64,000 nt of DNA, taken from positions 33,988 through 97,987 of the forward strand of contig CAJXZG010000009.1 in the NCBI GenBank assembly GCA_913063265.1. The letters run 5' to 3'. The notes beneath the pieces are model-generated. The model ran no database searches. It was given only the letters and a program-made list of their open reading frames with translations, and was not told the origin of the DNA. This stretch comes from an uncultured Prolixibacteraceae bacterium. GTDB taxonomy: Bacteria; Bacteroidota; Bacteroidia; Bacteroidales; Prolixibacteraceae. Below are positions 45,544-55,082 of this stretch, piece by piece. How positions within the stretch are numbered: position 1 is the stretch's first letter; every line of letters starts with the position of its first letter. Both the position numbers and the translations under genes were made by a program.

Positions 45544-45564
45544 TCTCAATACTGAATACTTAAA
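45544..45564. repeat. Short heptad array (ACTGAAT type) before the GNAT gene
   Basis: Three units (TCTCAAT, ACTGAAT, ACTTAAA) ending exactly at the ATG of the GNAT gene. Similar CTCAATACTAAA words occur before the UROD-like gene (10573-10590). Confidence 0.5.
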
Positions 45565-46014
45565 ATGAATTTTACTTTTAAACATTTTCATGAACTTTCA
45601 GTAGAAGAACTATACAATATTCTTCAGCTCCGTTCCGAAATTTTTGTGGTTGAACAAGACTGTGTATATAATGATTTGGATGGTTTGGACAAAACGGCTA
45701 TCCATCAGTTTGCAATAAGAAACAATACAATTGTAGCTTATTCAAGGTTATTAAAACCCGGAACGAGATTTCCGGATTATTCTATTGGAAGAGTGGTTGT
45801 AAAAAAATCCGAACGGGGAACAGGACTTGGAATTAAAATGATGGAGGAAGCCAAAAACTTTATTGTAACAGAATGGGGAGCGACTCAGATTAAAGTAAGC
45901 GCGCAAAAATATCTGAAAAAATTTTATAAAGATTTAGGTTTTGAAGTTGTAACTGAAGAGTACCTGGAGGATGGAATCCCGCACTTTGGCATGCTATATC
46001 AATACAAAAAATAA
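45565..46014 (+). CDS. ElaA-type GNAT acetyltransferase
   Basis: A 149-residue protein matching the ElaA group of GNAT N-acetyltransferases: LRSEIFVVEQDCVYNDLDGLD (split here in the middle), IGRVVVKKSERGTGLGIKMM as the acetyl-CoA pyrophosphate loop (R/Q-x-x-G-x-G/A), and KKFYKDLGFEVVTEEYLEDG near the end. Substrate unknown; cytosolic. Confidence 0.92.
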   Translation: MNFTFKHFHELSVEELYNILQLRSEIFVVEQDCVYNDLDGLDKTAIHQFAIRNNTIVAYSRLLKPGTRFPDYSIGRVVVKKSERGTGLGIKMMEEAKNFIVTEWGATQIKVSAQKYLKKFYKDLGFEVVTEEYLEDGIPHFGMLYQYKK

Positions 46015-46044
46015 CAACTGTTACCCGAACTTAAAATATCATTT

Positions 46045-47964
46045 CTAAAGATTATCAATTTTTAAAGACGATTTCGCCGGAACAATTTTCCCATTCAAAA
46101 TAAAATCCTTGTCTCCAAAATTTACAATTGCCTTTTTCCCTGATGAAAAAATCGTTTCCTGAACCTTATGGTCTTCAGTTACAAAACGATGGGAAACCAA
46201 TTCATCATATTGTATTTGTTGCAACCATGGCCCCAAATTTTTATAACTTTCAATAAAAGTAAGTTTAAATCTTTCCCATCTGTAACGGTCGAGGCACCAT
46301 AAAGGAGCTGTGCCATACAGAATATCAAACAAATCCTTTTTCCACCATATGCCAGGCATACTATGACTGTTATCGTCCCATCGCCATGTTGTTACTATGG
46401 AACCATGATAAACCAACTGGTAAAGGGGTACGCGTATTTTTTCATTGATCGCCCATTTCATATAATATTCGTCGGCCACATATTCTCCAACCATTATGGA
46501 AGGCCGTGAAGGGTTTCGCCAGTCGCCCATGTAATAAATTGTACCTTCCTTTTCCCTGTTTGGCGAACTATATAACATATGATGTAGTGTGGTCATACCG
46601 TGTGCATACGCGGTGCTTGCAATCCCATAATCCGCGCCCCATTCTACTCCCACAATCTGATTGTATTTATCTTCAAAAAAACGGTTCATTGCAATCACTG
46701 CTTCTTTATACTCAGTTCGTGTCAGAGGATTTTTGTTCCCGTAATCCTCAAAAATCCCACTTGCCTGATAACCATCCAAAAAAAAGGATTCATGAGGATA
46801 AATTTTCATTTCCCGATCTGTGCGCAGCTCAGGAATAAGTGACAGCACCGTCTTCGGATTTGTATCGTATCCAAAACCCGAATAATGATATCCTCCGTCT
46901 TTTTCAACCAATGCCACATCGTGAAACAAGCCCGGGAACCGGAAACGGTTTAAATATGTACCTTTTGTATTGGAGGGGTCAATTACTCCTGTGGTATCCC
47001 GCAAATGTACATCGCGAAACAACTCATAAACTCCCGACAGATATCCCAATTCTTTAATTTTATTATCATAGCCGATTTCAGGATATGGCGGGTGGTTTGG
47101 ATTCCATAAAATAAAAGCCTTTTCAATTCCTGCTTCTTTCATTTCATGTGCAAAATCAACTTCTCATGCTTCATCCCAAAGGTAAATATGCACTGCTCCT
47201 ATCATTTTTTCTATAGCGGGAAACCTTTTCTGTTTTTCTTTTAATGTAGGCGGAACTTCATTTTTAGCCCATACATAATCGCGATAAGTTTTACATTGCG
47301 CCACATAACCCCCTTCATTAAAAAAATGATAGCTAATTTTCCGATTATATCCGAAATTCCCTTTTTGCGAAATCCATAATGGCTCAAAAGAAATCAGTCT
47401 GTTATAAGATTTTACCCATATTTCACAATCATCAGGGGTTTCAACAACTGCCATGTAACCCGTTTTAAAATCTGTATCGGTTACTCCCATCCATGGCATC
47501 GACAATCCCCGCATGGAATGCATAATTTGCCTGCCGATTCCATATTCGGTGTCATCGGCCCGAAGTAAAAAACCTTCACCATCGGTAAAAACCAGGTAAT
47601 GATTTTTATCGGGAGTTTGAAAAGCAGGCGGGGATGACAATTTTTCAAACGGCAGTTTTTCTTCCGCAATGAGTTCAAACTCCAAAGCCGAAGATTCTGT
47701 TAGTGCTATACTCACTTCTAAATTATATTCCCCTGAAAAATTTACACGAAGCTTTTTCCCATTCTGCACAGTTTTTTCAATCCGTATATTATTTGTCAAT
47801 TCCAGCTGTTGCCAGGTTTTATTACTGCGTTTGTCTTTTACCGAAATAAGAGCGGTTTTATCATTAAAACGAACTTCAAGATTATCGTCGAGAATCAACC
47901 ATTCTTTGGAGAATCCTGAGAATGCAAATAAAACTATCAGAATTGTAAAACTTATTTTCATCAT
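46045..47964 (-). pseudogene. Secreted glycoside-hydrolase-like gene interrupted by one in-frame TGA
   Basis: Two open segments (47964-47164 and 47142-46045) are in the same frame, split only by a TGA at 47164-47166; reading through joins WDEA and EVDFAHEMKEAGIEKAFILW without a gap. The product would be about 640 residues: signal peptide (FSGFSKEW), an N-terminal beta-sandwich-like domain, and a TIM-barrel-like part (GAVHIYLWDEA, LWNPNHPPYPE, GVEWGADYGIA, GSIVTTWRWDDNSHSM). It resembles DUF5696/GH101-GH129-type proteins, a weak assignment. The TGA probably arose from CGA (Arg) by one C-to-T change. The downstream ATG (47142) might still give a truncated protein, but one without a signal. Confidence 0.8.
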
Positions 47965-48013
47965 AGATTTGGATTATTTTGATTGATAAATTAAAATCCC
48001 GAGACTCCTTATA

Positions 48014-49648
48014 TCAATTCAATACTATCACTTTTTTTGTGAACGAGATGTCTTCATTTGTAATCATCAAAAAATATATCCCCTCTTTAAGAGCCCGAAT
48101 ATCAATTAAAAAATTTTCAGGTTTTGATTTGCAAATAAACTCACCACTTAAAACAATTGTGCCGTTTAGATTTATCAGCGAATACTTAAAGTATTGAAAA
48201 TCTGCACTTTTTTGAATTTTAATGTTCAAAAATTGATTGGTTGGAATTGGATAAACCAAAATTCCAGATGCCCTTTTTATAAATGCCGAAGTATGAATAA
48301 GCTCCTCCTCAAATTCATAAGCTCCAATATCTGGTGTACCTCCTAAAAATCTTGATATTCCATTGATATCAGATTCACTAAAAAAACCTGTTTCGTTTTT
48401 ACCTGCATTTCTGGCCGGGCTAGTTTCCTGCAAACGTAAATCAGGACTTGCAAGATTGGAATTTATAAATTCCGGATTTTTACCAACAATATCGCTTTCG
48501 TCTTTAAAACTTATATTGGTACCTGATGCATTGTAAATCAGGTTATTTCCATAAGTAATATTTGTAGGAGACTGGTATTTCCAATTGGCCCGTTCTCCTG
48601 TTCGGGCATACTTAATGTTATTAAAAATACGGATATTAGATGCATTTTGAACTGTAATTTCACCATCCGATATTTCGGGACTTTTACCATTAAAATAACT
48701 GGTGTTGTTAATAATATCCACATTTGCACTTTCGTATACATGAATACCTCGGCCTCCGTTGTTGTAAACCACATTGTTTTCAATAAGGGTTTTGCCGGTA
48801 TAAGAAGCAATAGACAAACCCTTGTTGTTCTGGGAATCAACAATAATCCCATTTCCGTCATAAATTTTACAGGGCCCGACCCAGGGCACAAAAAGTTGAT
48901 TGCCATGAACAATATTATTTCTGATAACCATTGAGTATTCTCCTGATTCATGATTATCGTAATTCCATGATGAAAGGTTAGAAATTCCACTGTTCCCGTA
49001 TATGGTGTACCAGCAGTTGTTATAAATGTGGTTATTTTCATAACGTATATAATCGGCTTCCATACTTGCAATTCCTGCACCTGCGCATTCAAATATTTCG
49101 CAGTTGGTTACGCTTATATGATGGACATGTTGTCCATTGTTCCTGCCTTCAAGTGATATTCCCGAACCGTTAAATTTTGGATCAACTTTCCCTCCGGGAT
49201 CCTGGCAGCTACCGGGTTGTTTTAATGCATCTTCAAGAGTCAGATTCTGGCTGTAACCCTGAATTGTAAGTCCATTTATCACAATATCATGGGCCCCATC
49301 CGCAATATGAATTCCTGCCCATTTATACTCATTCATCTTTAACAATGGTTGGTGATCCTGAAAGTTGGTAATTACAATTGGTTTTTCTCTGGTTCCCGAT
49401 GCCCTTAAAGCCAAAATAGCAAACGAATTTCCTCCGGTATATGTTCCATTCATCACAAAAATAGTATCTCCGGGCTTTAAAAATGTGGTACTCCACGAAA
49501 ACCAAGACAATGTTTTTTTTGCTGCTGAAGGCGATTTGCCACTAAAAGAATCATTGCCCATATCAGAATTAACGTAATAGTTGCTTGCAAATAATGGTAT
49601 GGCAAAAGCCATTAATGCTATGAAAATTAGAATTTTATTCAGGTTCAT
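48014..49648 (-). CDS. Secreted right-handed beta-helix protein with T9SS C-terminal sorting domain
   Basis: A 544-residue protein with a Sec signal (FAIPLFAS). Residues about 30-430 form a right-handed parallel beta-helix with repeated N-x-I-x-N rungs (IVINGLTIQGYSQNLTL, NNIVHGNQLFVPWVG, NNVVYNNGGRGIHVYESAN, NNTSYFNGKSP), as in polysaccharide lyases and related enzymes (DUF1565-like start YYVNSDMGNDSFSG). The last 85 residues form a type A T9SS sorting domain (YPIPTNQFLNIKI to GIYFLMITNEDISFTKKVIVLN in parts). It is just upstream of the broken glycoside hydrolase gene and in the same direction. Probable carbohydrate-active enzyme; the specificity is unknown. Confidence 0.86.
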   Translation of the reverse strand: MNLNKILIFIALMAFAIPLFASNYYVNSDMGNDSFSGKSPSAAKKTLSWFSWSTTFLKPGDTIFVMNGTYTGGNSFAILALRASGTREKPIVITNFQDHQPLLKMNEYKWAGIHIADGAHDIVINGLTIQGYSQNLTLEDALKQPGSCQDPGGKVDPKFNGSGISLEGRNNGQHVHHISVTNCEIFECAGAGIASMEADYIRYENNHIYNNCWYTIYGNSGISNLSSWNYDNHESGEYSMVIRNNIVHGNQLFVPWVGPCKIYDGNGIIVDSQNNKGLSIASYTGKTLIENNVVYNNGGRGIHVYESANVDIINNTSYFNGKSPEISDGEITVQNASNIRIFNNIKYARTGERANWKYQSPTNITYGNNLIYNASGTNISFKDESDIVGKNPEFINSNLASPDLRLQETSPARNAGKNETGFFSESDINGISRFLGGTPDIGAYEFEEELIHTSAFIKRASGILVYPIPTNQFLNIKIQKSADFQYFKYSLINLNGTIVLSGEFICKSKPENFLIDIRALKEGIYFLMITNEDISFTKKVIVLN

Positions 49649-49826
49649 GTTGGTTTATGTATATCGACTAAAATTACTAAAAAGTAACATTGTTAATTTT
49701 CGCATAATTTAGAAAATTAAAAACTATTCTGAAGGAGTAAGATACTTTTTTAAACGCAAAAGATTTATATCTGTGAATTTTAGAGACTGTTCAAATTATG
49801 AATACTAATAGAAATATTTCAAAATA

Positions 49827-50243
49827 CTAATCCCATAATTCACTACTGATGTGATTCATTTGGAACGTCCTGTTCTTACAAGCCGGACAGATTGCCCTTT
49901 TCAACCTATGAATATTGGTGAGTTTTAATCTTGAACGACAGTGTTTACATCGAAATTCGCTTTTATGTATAACTTGTTCATTATTAAAAACTGTAACCTC
50001 TGTTTTATCCTGAAGAATTTTGCATTTCGGACATTTATAAATTTGAAATCCTGCCTTTAAAAACAAGTCATCTGTAGTCTCAGCCAAAGTTTTTAGTAAT
50101 CGATGAGTTTTGTAATGGAACAACTTTTTACCTTGTTTCAGATATTCATTTAAAGGTTGAGAATGAATTAAAAATCCATGTCCCTGGTTAAAATCCTGTT
50201 CAAATCCACACCTTTCGCAACGGTAATTATATGCATGTCCCAT
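49827..50243 (-). CDS. Small multi-zinc-ribbon protein, function unknown
   Basis: A 138-residue cytosolic protein with four Cys pairs: YRCERCGF (N-terminal), YKCPKCKIL, FRCKHCRSR and AICPACKN, as in zinc ribbons. The central helical part (EYLKQGKKLFHYKTHRLLKTL) is basic. I do not recognise a named family. A role in nucleic-acid or protein binding is only a guess. No close neighbours on the same strand. Confidence 0.75.
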   Translation of the reverse strand: MGHAYNYRCERCGFEQDFNQGHGFLIHSQPLNEYLKQGKKLFHYKTHRLLKTLAETTDDLFLKAGFQIYKCPKCKILQDKTEVTVFNNEQVIHKSEFRCKHCRSRLKLTNIHRLKRAICPACKNRTFQMNHISSELWD

Positions 50244-50385
50244 GTTTTGCGCTTTTCCTTTAAAGTTAGTTAAAATGTATTGATATTAAATCAATTAAAT
50301 TCAACAAAAGCAGTATATTTATAAGTACAAATCAAACTTTTACGTCTCAATCCTGTTTATCAATAAAACTAAAAATTCAATTTAG

Positions 50386-50955
50386 ATGAAACTTAAAATC
50401 TTATCTTTTGTATTATTTACTGTAATTTCTGTAATTGCTTTTACACAATCTGGCGCAACTCTTTCGGTTGGCGACAAAGCACCTGTTTTTAAAACACTGG
50501 CCGACGATGGCAGTATGTGGAATGTAAAAGATTTCCTGGGTAAAAAGAATATCGTTGTATATTTCTATCCGGCGGCAATGACAGGTGGTTGTACAAAACA
50601 AGCCTGTGCATATCGCGATATGAAAACCGAAATTGATGAAGCGGATGCGGTTGTAGTTGGTGTTAGTGGCGATAACGTTGAGGGATTAAAGCTTTTTAAA
50701 AAAGCTGAAGATTTAAACTTTACATTACTTTCGGATGAGTCGGGCGAGATTGCCAAAAAATTTGGAGTACCAATCCGCGATGGAGGAAAAATTACCAGGG
50801 AAGTGGGTGGCGAAAGTTTTGATTTGGTGCGGGGAGTAACAACCAATCGCTGGACTTTTATAATCGACAAAAAAGGTAAAATTGCTTACAAAGATGAACA
50901 GGTAAATGCTGAAAAGGATACAGAGCAGGTTTTAGAATTTATAAAGAATAATTAA
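50386..50955 (+). CDS. Exported BCP/PrxQ-type peroxiredoxin
   Basis: A 189-residue thiol peroxidase with an N-terminal signal peptide (about 1-19, VISVIAFTQ). It shows the atypical 2-Cys BCP arrangement: peroxidatic Cys69 and resolving Cys74 in TGGCTKQACAYRD, with FYPAAMTGG as the conserved loop (Thr66, Pro62). FSFILDKKG-type block FIIDKKGKIAYKDE occurs near the C-terminus. It would reduce hydroperoxides in the periplasm. It is followed 39 bp later by a small secreted protein. Confidence 0.92.
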   Translation: MKLKILSFVLFTVISVIAFTQSGATLSVGDKAPVFKTLADDGSMWNVKDFLGKKNIVVYFYPAAMTGGCTKQACAYRDMKTEIDEADAVVVGVSGDNVEGLKLFKKAEDLNFTLLSDESGEIAKKFGVPIRDGGKITREVGGESFDLVRGVTTNRWTFIIDKKGKIAYKDEQVNAEKDTEQVLEFIKNN

Positions 50956-50994
50956 TACATTTACAGTATTACAAACCCAATTAAGTTATTTCAG

Positions 50995-51396
50995 ATGAAA
51001 AAATTCAAACTGATTTTTCTATTAATATTTGTTAGTTCGTTATTCTTAACTGTTAAAACCTATGCCCAAGCCGAAATAGTTATAGGCAAAGAAGTAGTTT
51101 TTTATGACAAAGATAAGAATCCTCATAGTTCTATTAGTTCCAAAACTACTCTTACACCTTCTGGGAACATCGTCAAAACTGCATACTTCCAGTTACCTGA
51201 TAAACATGACCTAATTCCGGAAAAGGGAAAAACTTTTGTTGCAGCCAAAATCACTAGTGCTGATATTGATGGTAATGAAGTTACCATGTACGATATTAAT
51301 ATTGGAATTGACAAAACCGGTAAATTTAAAATCACCTACCATTCAAATGGTGCAGGTACCGTATTCCCTGCAAAATACAGGATTTGGTTTCAATAA
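50995..51396 (+). CDS. Small secreted protein, function unknown
   Basis: A 133-residue protein with a Sec signal peptide (about 1-25, KTYAQ). The mature part is beta-rich (EIVIGKEVVFYDKDKN, KTAYFQLPDKHDL, VAAKITSADIDGNEVTMYD), without cysteines. Not recognised. It follows the peroxiredoxin and may be co-transcribed with it. Confidence 0.65.
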   Translation: MKKFKLIFLLIFVSSLFLTVKTYAQAEIVIGKEVVFYDKDKNPHSSISSKTTLTPSGNIVKTAYFQLPDKHDLIPEKGKTFVAAKITSADIDGNEVTMYDINIGIDKTGKFKITYHSNGAGTVFPAKYRIWFQ

Positions 51397-51451
51397 AATT
51401 ACCAAAGGCGAAATTGCCACAAATTTTATTTAAAAGAATTATTCGAAAAAC

Positions 51452-51459
51452 TATCTTTG
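51452..51459 (+). promoter_or_regulatory. -7-like box TATCTTTG overlapping the presumed mfd start codon
   Basis: TATCTTTG is a perfect TAnnTTTG box, and TATCTTTGC is a frequent Bacteroidota promoter spelling. Its TTG is the most upstream candidate start codon of mfd (51457). If the promoter is real, transcription begins near 51466 and translation must start later. No -33 TTTG at the expected place. Confidence 0.35.
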
Positions 51460-54400
51460 CCCAAAATTAAAAAATTGCAGGCAAAGCAGTTTCTTGAATA
51501 TTTTCAGGGGCACCAAGATTTCAAAAATTTAGTTGAAAAAAGCACTGCCCCCCCCGGTGAAAAATTTCACCTGAAGGGGCTTATTGGCTCCGCGAAAACC
51601 ATTTCAATAGCCAATCTTTTTCTAAGCTCCTCCAAAAACATTATTGTTCTTTTAAACGATAGAGAAGAGGCAGCCTATTTTTTCGATGATTTAAATAATC
51701 TGGGTTTATCGGCAAACACACTGTTTTTCCCGGCTTCGTACAAACGATCAATTCAGTATGGCCAGCCAGAGCAGGAAAATATACTTCAAAGAACCGAAGT
51801 TTTAAACAAGATTTCGGTAAATAAAAACCCATATATCATAATCTCATACCCCGAAGCGTTAGTTGAAACCGTTATTTCAGAATCTGGTCTTAAAACCAAC
51901 ACGTTGGGTATAAATAGAGGAGATAAAATTTCGACTGATTTTCTCAACGAGTTTTTATACGAATACGGTTTCGAAAGAGTGGATTATGTCTATGAGCCAG
52001 GACAATTTTCTGTGCGTGGAAGTATAGTCGATGTGTTTTCATTTTCACATGATGATCCTTATCGTCTTGATTTTTTTGGCGAAGAAGTTGAGTCGATCCG
52101 AAGTTTTAATATCGACAACCAAATTTCGAAAGATACTTTTGAAAATATTACAATTGTTCCTAACATTCAAAACAATGAGATAGAAGGCAACAGGGTTTCT
52201 TTGGCAGAATTTATTCAGTCTGAAAACCTATGGGTAGGTAATAATCTCAACCAGTTTTTTGACCATGTTACTGAAATTCACCGACAAACAATTATTGCAA
52301 AATCCGAAGAAGATTATATTCAGGCAAGTATTGTTTCGGGAGAGCTTATAAAATCTCAGATTCAAAAATCTAATGTTTTGGAAATGGGAACCGATTTGGC
52401 CTTTGAAGCAACCAAAATTGTTGAATTTTCAAATTCGAAACAACCTGTTTTTAATAAGAATTTTGAACTTTTAGGTGAAAACTTAATCGATTATAGAAAA
52501 AAGGGATACGAACTTTTTATCCTTTCAAACCAGGAAAAACAAATTGAAAGGTTACAATCCATTTTTAAGGATACCGATGTAAAAGTCGATATTAAACCCG
52601 TGAATTTTATTCTGCATGAAGGTTTTATTGACAACGATCTAAAAATTTGTTGTTATACCGATCATCAGATTTTTGAACGTTATCATCGTTTTAAACTAAA
52701 AAACCGAAAAGCGGAACGGGAAGCGATTTCGTTAAAAGAGCTAAATAAACTTCATCCCGGAGATTTTGTGGTTCATATCGACCATGGTATTGGAAAATTT
52801 GCTGGTCTTGTAAAAGCTGAAGTGGGAGGCAAAATGCAAGAGGCAATTCGGCTGGTATATAAAAACAACGACTCTTTGCTGGTAAGCATTCACTCTTTGC
52901 ACCGTATCTCAAAATTTAAAGGAAAAGAGGGTACCGAGCCAAAAATAAACAAGCTTGGAACCGGTGCATGGCAAAAAATGAAAAGTCGCACCAAAGCTAA
53001 AGTTAAGGACATTGCCAAAGAGTTAATTGCCTTGTATGCAAAAAGAAAATCGGAAAAGGGATTTGCATTTTCAGCCGATACTTATTTGCAAACCGAATTG
53101 GAAGCCTCATTTATTTATGAAGATACTCCTGACCAGGAAAAAGCTACAATCGCTGTAAAAGAGGACATGGAAAAACAAATTCCGATGGATAGGCTGGTTT
53201 GTGGCGATGTTGGTTTTGGCAAAACAGAAATTGCAATCAGAGCGGCTTTTAAAGCCGTTGCCGATAGTAAACAGGTGGCAGTTTTAGTGCCGACAACAAT
53301 TCTTGCTTTTCAACATTTTAATACTTTTTCTGAACGACTGGAAAATTTTCCTGCAAGAATAGAATATGTTAGCCGTTTTAAATCAGCTGCCGAAATTCGG
53401 GCAACCCTAAAAGACCTGAATGAAGGAAAAATTGATATTATTATCGGGACTCATCGTTTGGTGAGTAAAGATGTAAAATTTAAAAACCTTGGATTGCTGG
53501 TTATTGATGAAGAGCAAAAATTTGGGGTATCGGTAAAAGAAAAACTTAAACAGTTTAAAGCCAATGTAGATACATTAACATTAACTGCCACTCCAATTCC
53601 AAGAACATTACAGTTTTCTTTAATGGGAGCCCGCGATTTATCAATTATACAAACTGCTCCTCCAAACCGCTATCCGATAATTACAGAAGTTCATGGTTTT
53701 AACGAACAACTTATTCGGGAAGCAATAAATTATGAAGTTGATAGAAACGGTCAGGTTTTCTTTATTCATAACCGGGTACAAAATATCTATGAAGTTGAAG
53801 CTACTATAAATAAAATTGTACCGGGAGTAAAAACCGGGGTTGGTCATGGGCAAATGGAAGGACATAAACTGGAAAAAGTGATGCTCGATTTTATGAAAGG
53901 AAACTTTGATGTACTGGTTGCTACAACAATAATTGAATCGGGTCTTGATATTCCAAATGCCAATACCATCATAATTAATCATGCCGAAAACTTTGGATTA
54001 AGCGATCTGCACCAACTGCGGGGACGGGTTGGACGTTCGAATAAAAAAGCTTTTTGTTATTTAATAACTCCTCCGCTATCGCTGGTTAATGCTGATGCTC
54101 GAAGACGATTAAAAGCCATTGAAGAATTCTCAGATTTAGGAAGTGGTTTTAATATTGCAATGCAGGATCTGGATATCCGCGGTGCAGGAAATATGCTTGG
54201 AGCAGAACAAAGTGGTTTTATTGCTGATATTGGTTTCGATACTTATCACCGGATATTGAATGAAGCGGTGCAGGAACTAAAACAAGAAGAATTCCAGGGA
54301 GTTTTTGAAGATGTGAAAGATGAAAATCAAACTCAGGCATTCCTAAAAATCAACTACGTAAACGATTGCCAGATTGATACAGACCTTGAATTGTTATTCC

Positions 54401-54816
54401 CCGATGATTATATAAGTGGTACCTCAGAAAGAATGCTTTTATACAGGGAACTCGATAACCTGGAAAATGAAGATCAACTGGAGTTATACAAAAACAGTTT
54501 AATTGACAGGTTTGGGAAATTGCCAAAAGAAAGCCGTGAATTACTTGAAGTTGTACAATTGCGATGGAAGGCAATTGAACTTGGTATGGAAAAAATTATT
54601 CTGAAGAATAAAATTATGATCTGCTACTTTGTTTCCGACCAGCAATCGAAGTTTTATCAGTCAGAAGATTTTTTAAAAATCGTTCAGTTTATCCATAAAT
54701 CAGGAAACGGAAAATTAAAGGAGCGAAACAAAAAACTTACACTTACTTTTTCAAATGTGGAAAATGTGGAGACAGCTGATTATATCCTGAAAGAAATTCT
54801 GGAATCGGTAAATTAA
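51457..54816 (+). CDS. mfd: Transcription-repair coupling factor
   Basis: An SF2 translocase of about 1119 residues that removes RNA polymerase stalled at DNA lesions and recruits UvrA. Order: UvrB-like N-terminal region (about 20-300), the CarD-like RNA-polymerase-interaction domain (LHPGDFVVHIDHGIGKFAGL, about 427-446), translocase motifs (Walker A GDVGFGKTEIAIRAAF, DEEQ in VIDEEQKFGV, TATPIPRTLQFSLMG), QLRGRVGRS in the second lobe, and the C-terminal TRCF domain. No in-frame ATG occurs before about residue 310, so the start is non-ATG: TTG at 51457, or TTG at 51475 if the overlapping -7 box is used. Confidence 0.95.
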   Translation: MPKIKKLQAKQFLEYFQGHQDFKNLVEKSTAPPGEKFHLKGLIGSAKTISIANLFLSSSKNIIVLLNDREEAAYFFDDLNNLGLSANTLFFPASYKRSIQYGQPEQENILQRTEVLNKISVNKNPYIIISYPEALVETVISESGLKTNTLGINRGDKISTDFLNEFLYEYGFERVDYVYEPGQFSVRGSIVDVFSFSHDDPYRLDFFGEEVESIRSFNIDNQISKDTFENITIVPNIQNNEIEGNRVSLAEFIQSENLWVGNNLNQFFDHVTEIHRQTIIAKSEEDYIQASIVSGELIKSQIQKSNVLEMGTDLAFEATKIVEFSNSKQPVFNKNFELLGENLIDYRKKGYELFILSNQEKQIERLQSIFKDTDVKVDIKPVNFILHEGFIDNDLKICCYTDHQIFERYHRFKLKNRKAEREAISLKELNKLHPGDFVVHIDHGIGKFAGLVKAEVGGKMQEAIRLVYKNNDSLLVSIHSLHRISKFKGKEGTEPKINKLGTGAWQKMKSRTKAKVKDIAKELIALYAKRKSEKGFAFSADTYLQTELEASFIYEDTPDQEKATIAVKEDMEKQIPMDRLVCGDVGFGKTEIAIRAAFKAVADSKQVAVLVPTTILAFQHFNTFSERLENFPARIEYVSRFKSAAEIRATLKDLNEGKIDIIIGTHRLVSKDVKFKNLGLLVIDEEQKFGVSVKEKLKQFKANVDTLTLTATPIPRTLQFSLMGARDLSIIQTAPPNRYPIITEVHGFNEQLIREAINYEVDRNGQVFFIHNRVQNIYEVEATINKIVPGVKTGVGHGQMEGHKLEKVMLDFMKGNFDVLVATTIIESGLDIPNANTIIINHAENFGLSDLHQLRGRVGRSNKKAFCYLITPPLSLVNADARRRLKAIEEFSDLGSGFNIAMQDLDIRGAGNMLGAEQSGFIADIGFDTYHRILNEAVQELKQEEFQGVFEDVKDENQTQAFLKINYVNDCQIDTDLELLFPDDYISGTSERMLLYRELDNLENEDQLELYKNSLIDRFGKLPKESRELLEVVQLRWKAIELGMEKIILKNKIMICYFVSDQQSKFYQSEDFLKIVQFIHKSGNGKLKERNKKLTLTFSNVENVETADYILKEILESVN

Positions 54817-54941
54817 TTTAAATCAAATTTATTTTATGGAATTTCACCCCTTGACTTCCCGTCACTGGATTAATAAACAGGAAAAATTCTATTCAACGGG
54901 TGAACTTTAAGTCAACCGGTAAAAGGAATCAGAAAATCGTA

Positions 54942-54959
54942 TTACTATTTTTATAGTAG
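54942..54959. promoter_or_regulatory. Upstream operator-like dyad TTACTAT-TTTT-ATAGTAG
   Basis: Six of seven arm positions are complementary, and the arms share ACTA/TAGT with the downstream dyad; centres are 54 bp apart (about five helical turns). Probable second binding site for the BlaI-like repressor. Confidence 0.55.
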
Positions 54960-54976
54960 TTTTATTATAAAAATAG

Positions 54977-55007
54977 TTGCATATTAAAAATACTTCTACT
55001 ATGTTTG
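54977..55007 (+). promoter_or_regulatory. Promoter of the blaI-M56 operon
   Basis: TTG (54977-54979), 20-bp spacer, TATGTTTG (55000-55007), matching the Bacteroidota promoter. The -7 box lies inside the downstream dyad, so a bound repressor would occlude it. Confidence 0.65.
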
Positions 55008-55015
55008 TAGTAGAA
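54994..55015. promoter_or_regulatory. Operator dyad TTCTACTA-TGTTTG-TAGTAGAA
   Basis: A perfect 8-bp-arm dyad with a 6-bp centre, similar in layout to BlaI/MecI operators (TACA-N2-TGTA type). It overlaps the -7 box of the operon that encodes a BlaI-like repressor. Confidence 0.7.
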
Positions 55016-55022
55016 ACAAGTT

Positions 55023-55050
55023 GGAAGACTGAAGACTGAAGTCGGAAGTA
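55023..55050. repeat. Heptad array (TGAAGAC type)
   Basis: Four in-phase units GGAAGAC, TGAAGAC, TGAAGTC, GGAAGTA in the leader of the blaI-like gene. Confidence 0.75.
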
Positions 55051-55082
55051 ACAAGAATTTCATAAATATTTTAAGCAAGAAT

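Noticed and set aside
47164..47166. TGA as a selenocysteine codon in the hydrolase-like gene
   Set aside because: No convincing SECIS hairpin just downstream, no selenoprotein-type context, and the surrounding residues suit Arg; a nonsense mutation is simpler.
48538..49092. 184-codon frame opposite/alternate to the beta-helix gene
   Set aside because: It overlaps the beta-helix gene in another frame; low-complexity Thr/Met-rich translation typical of a shadow frame.
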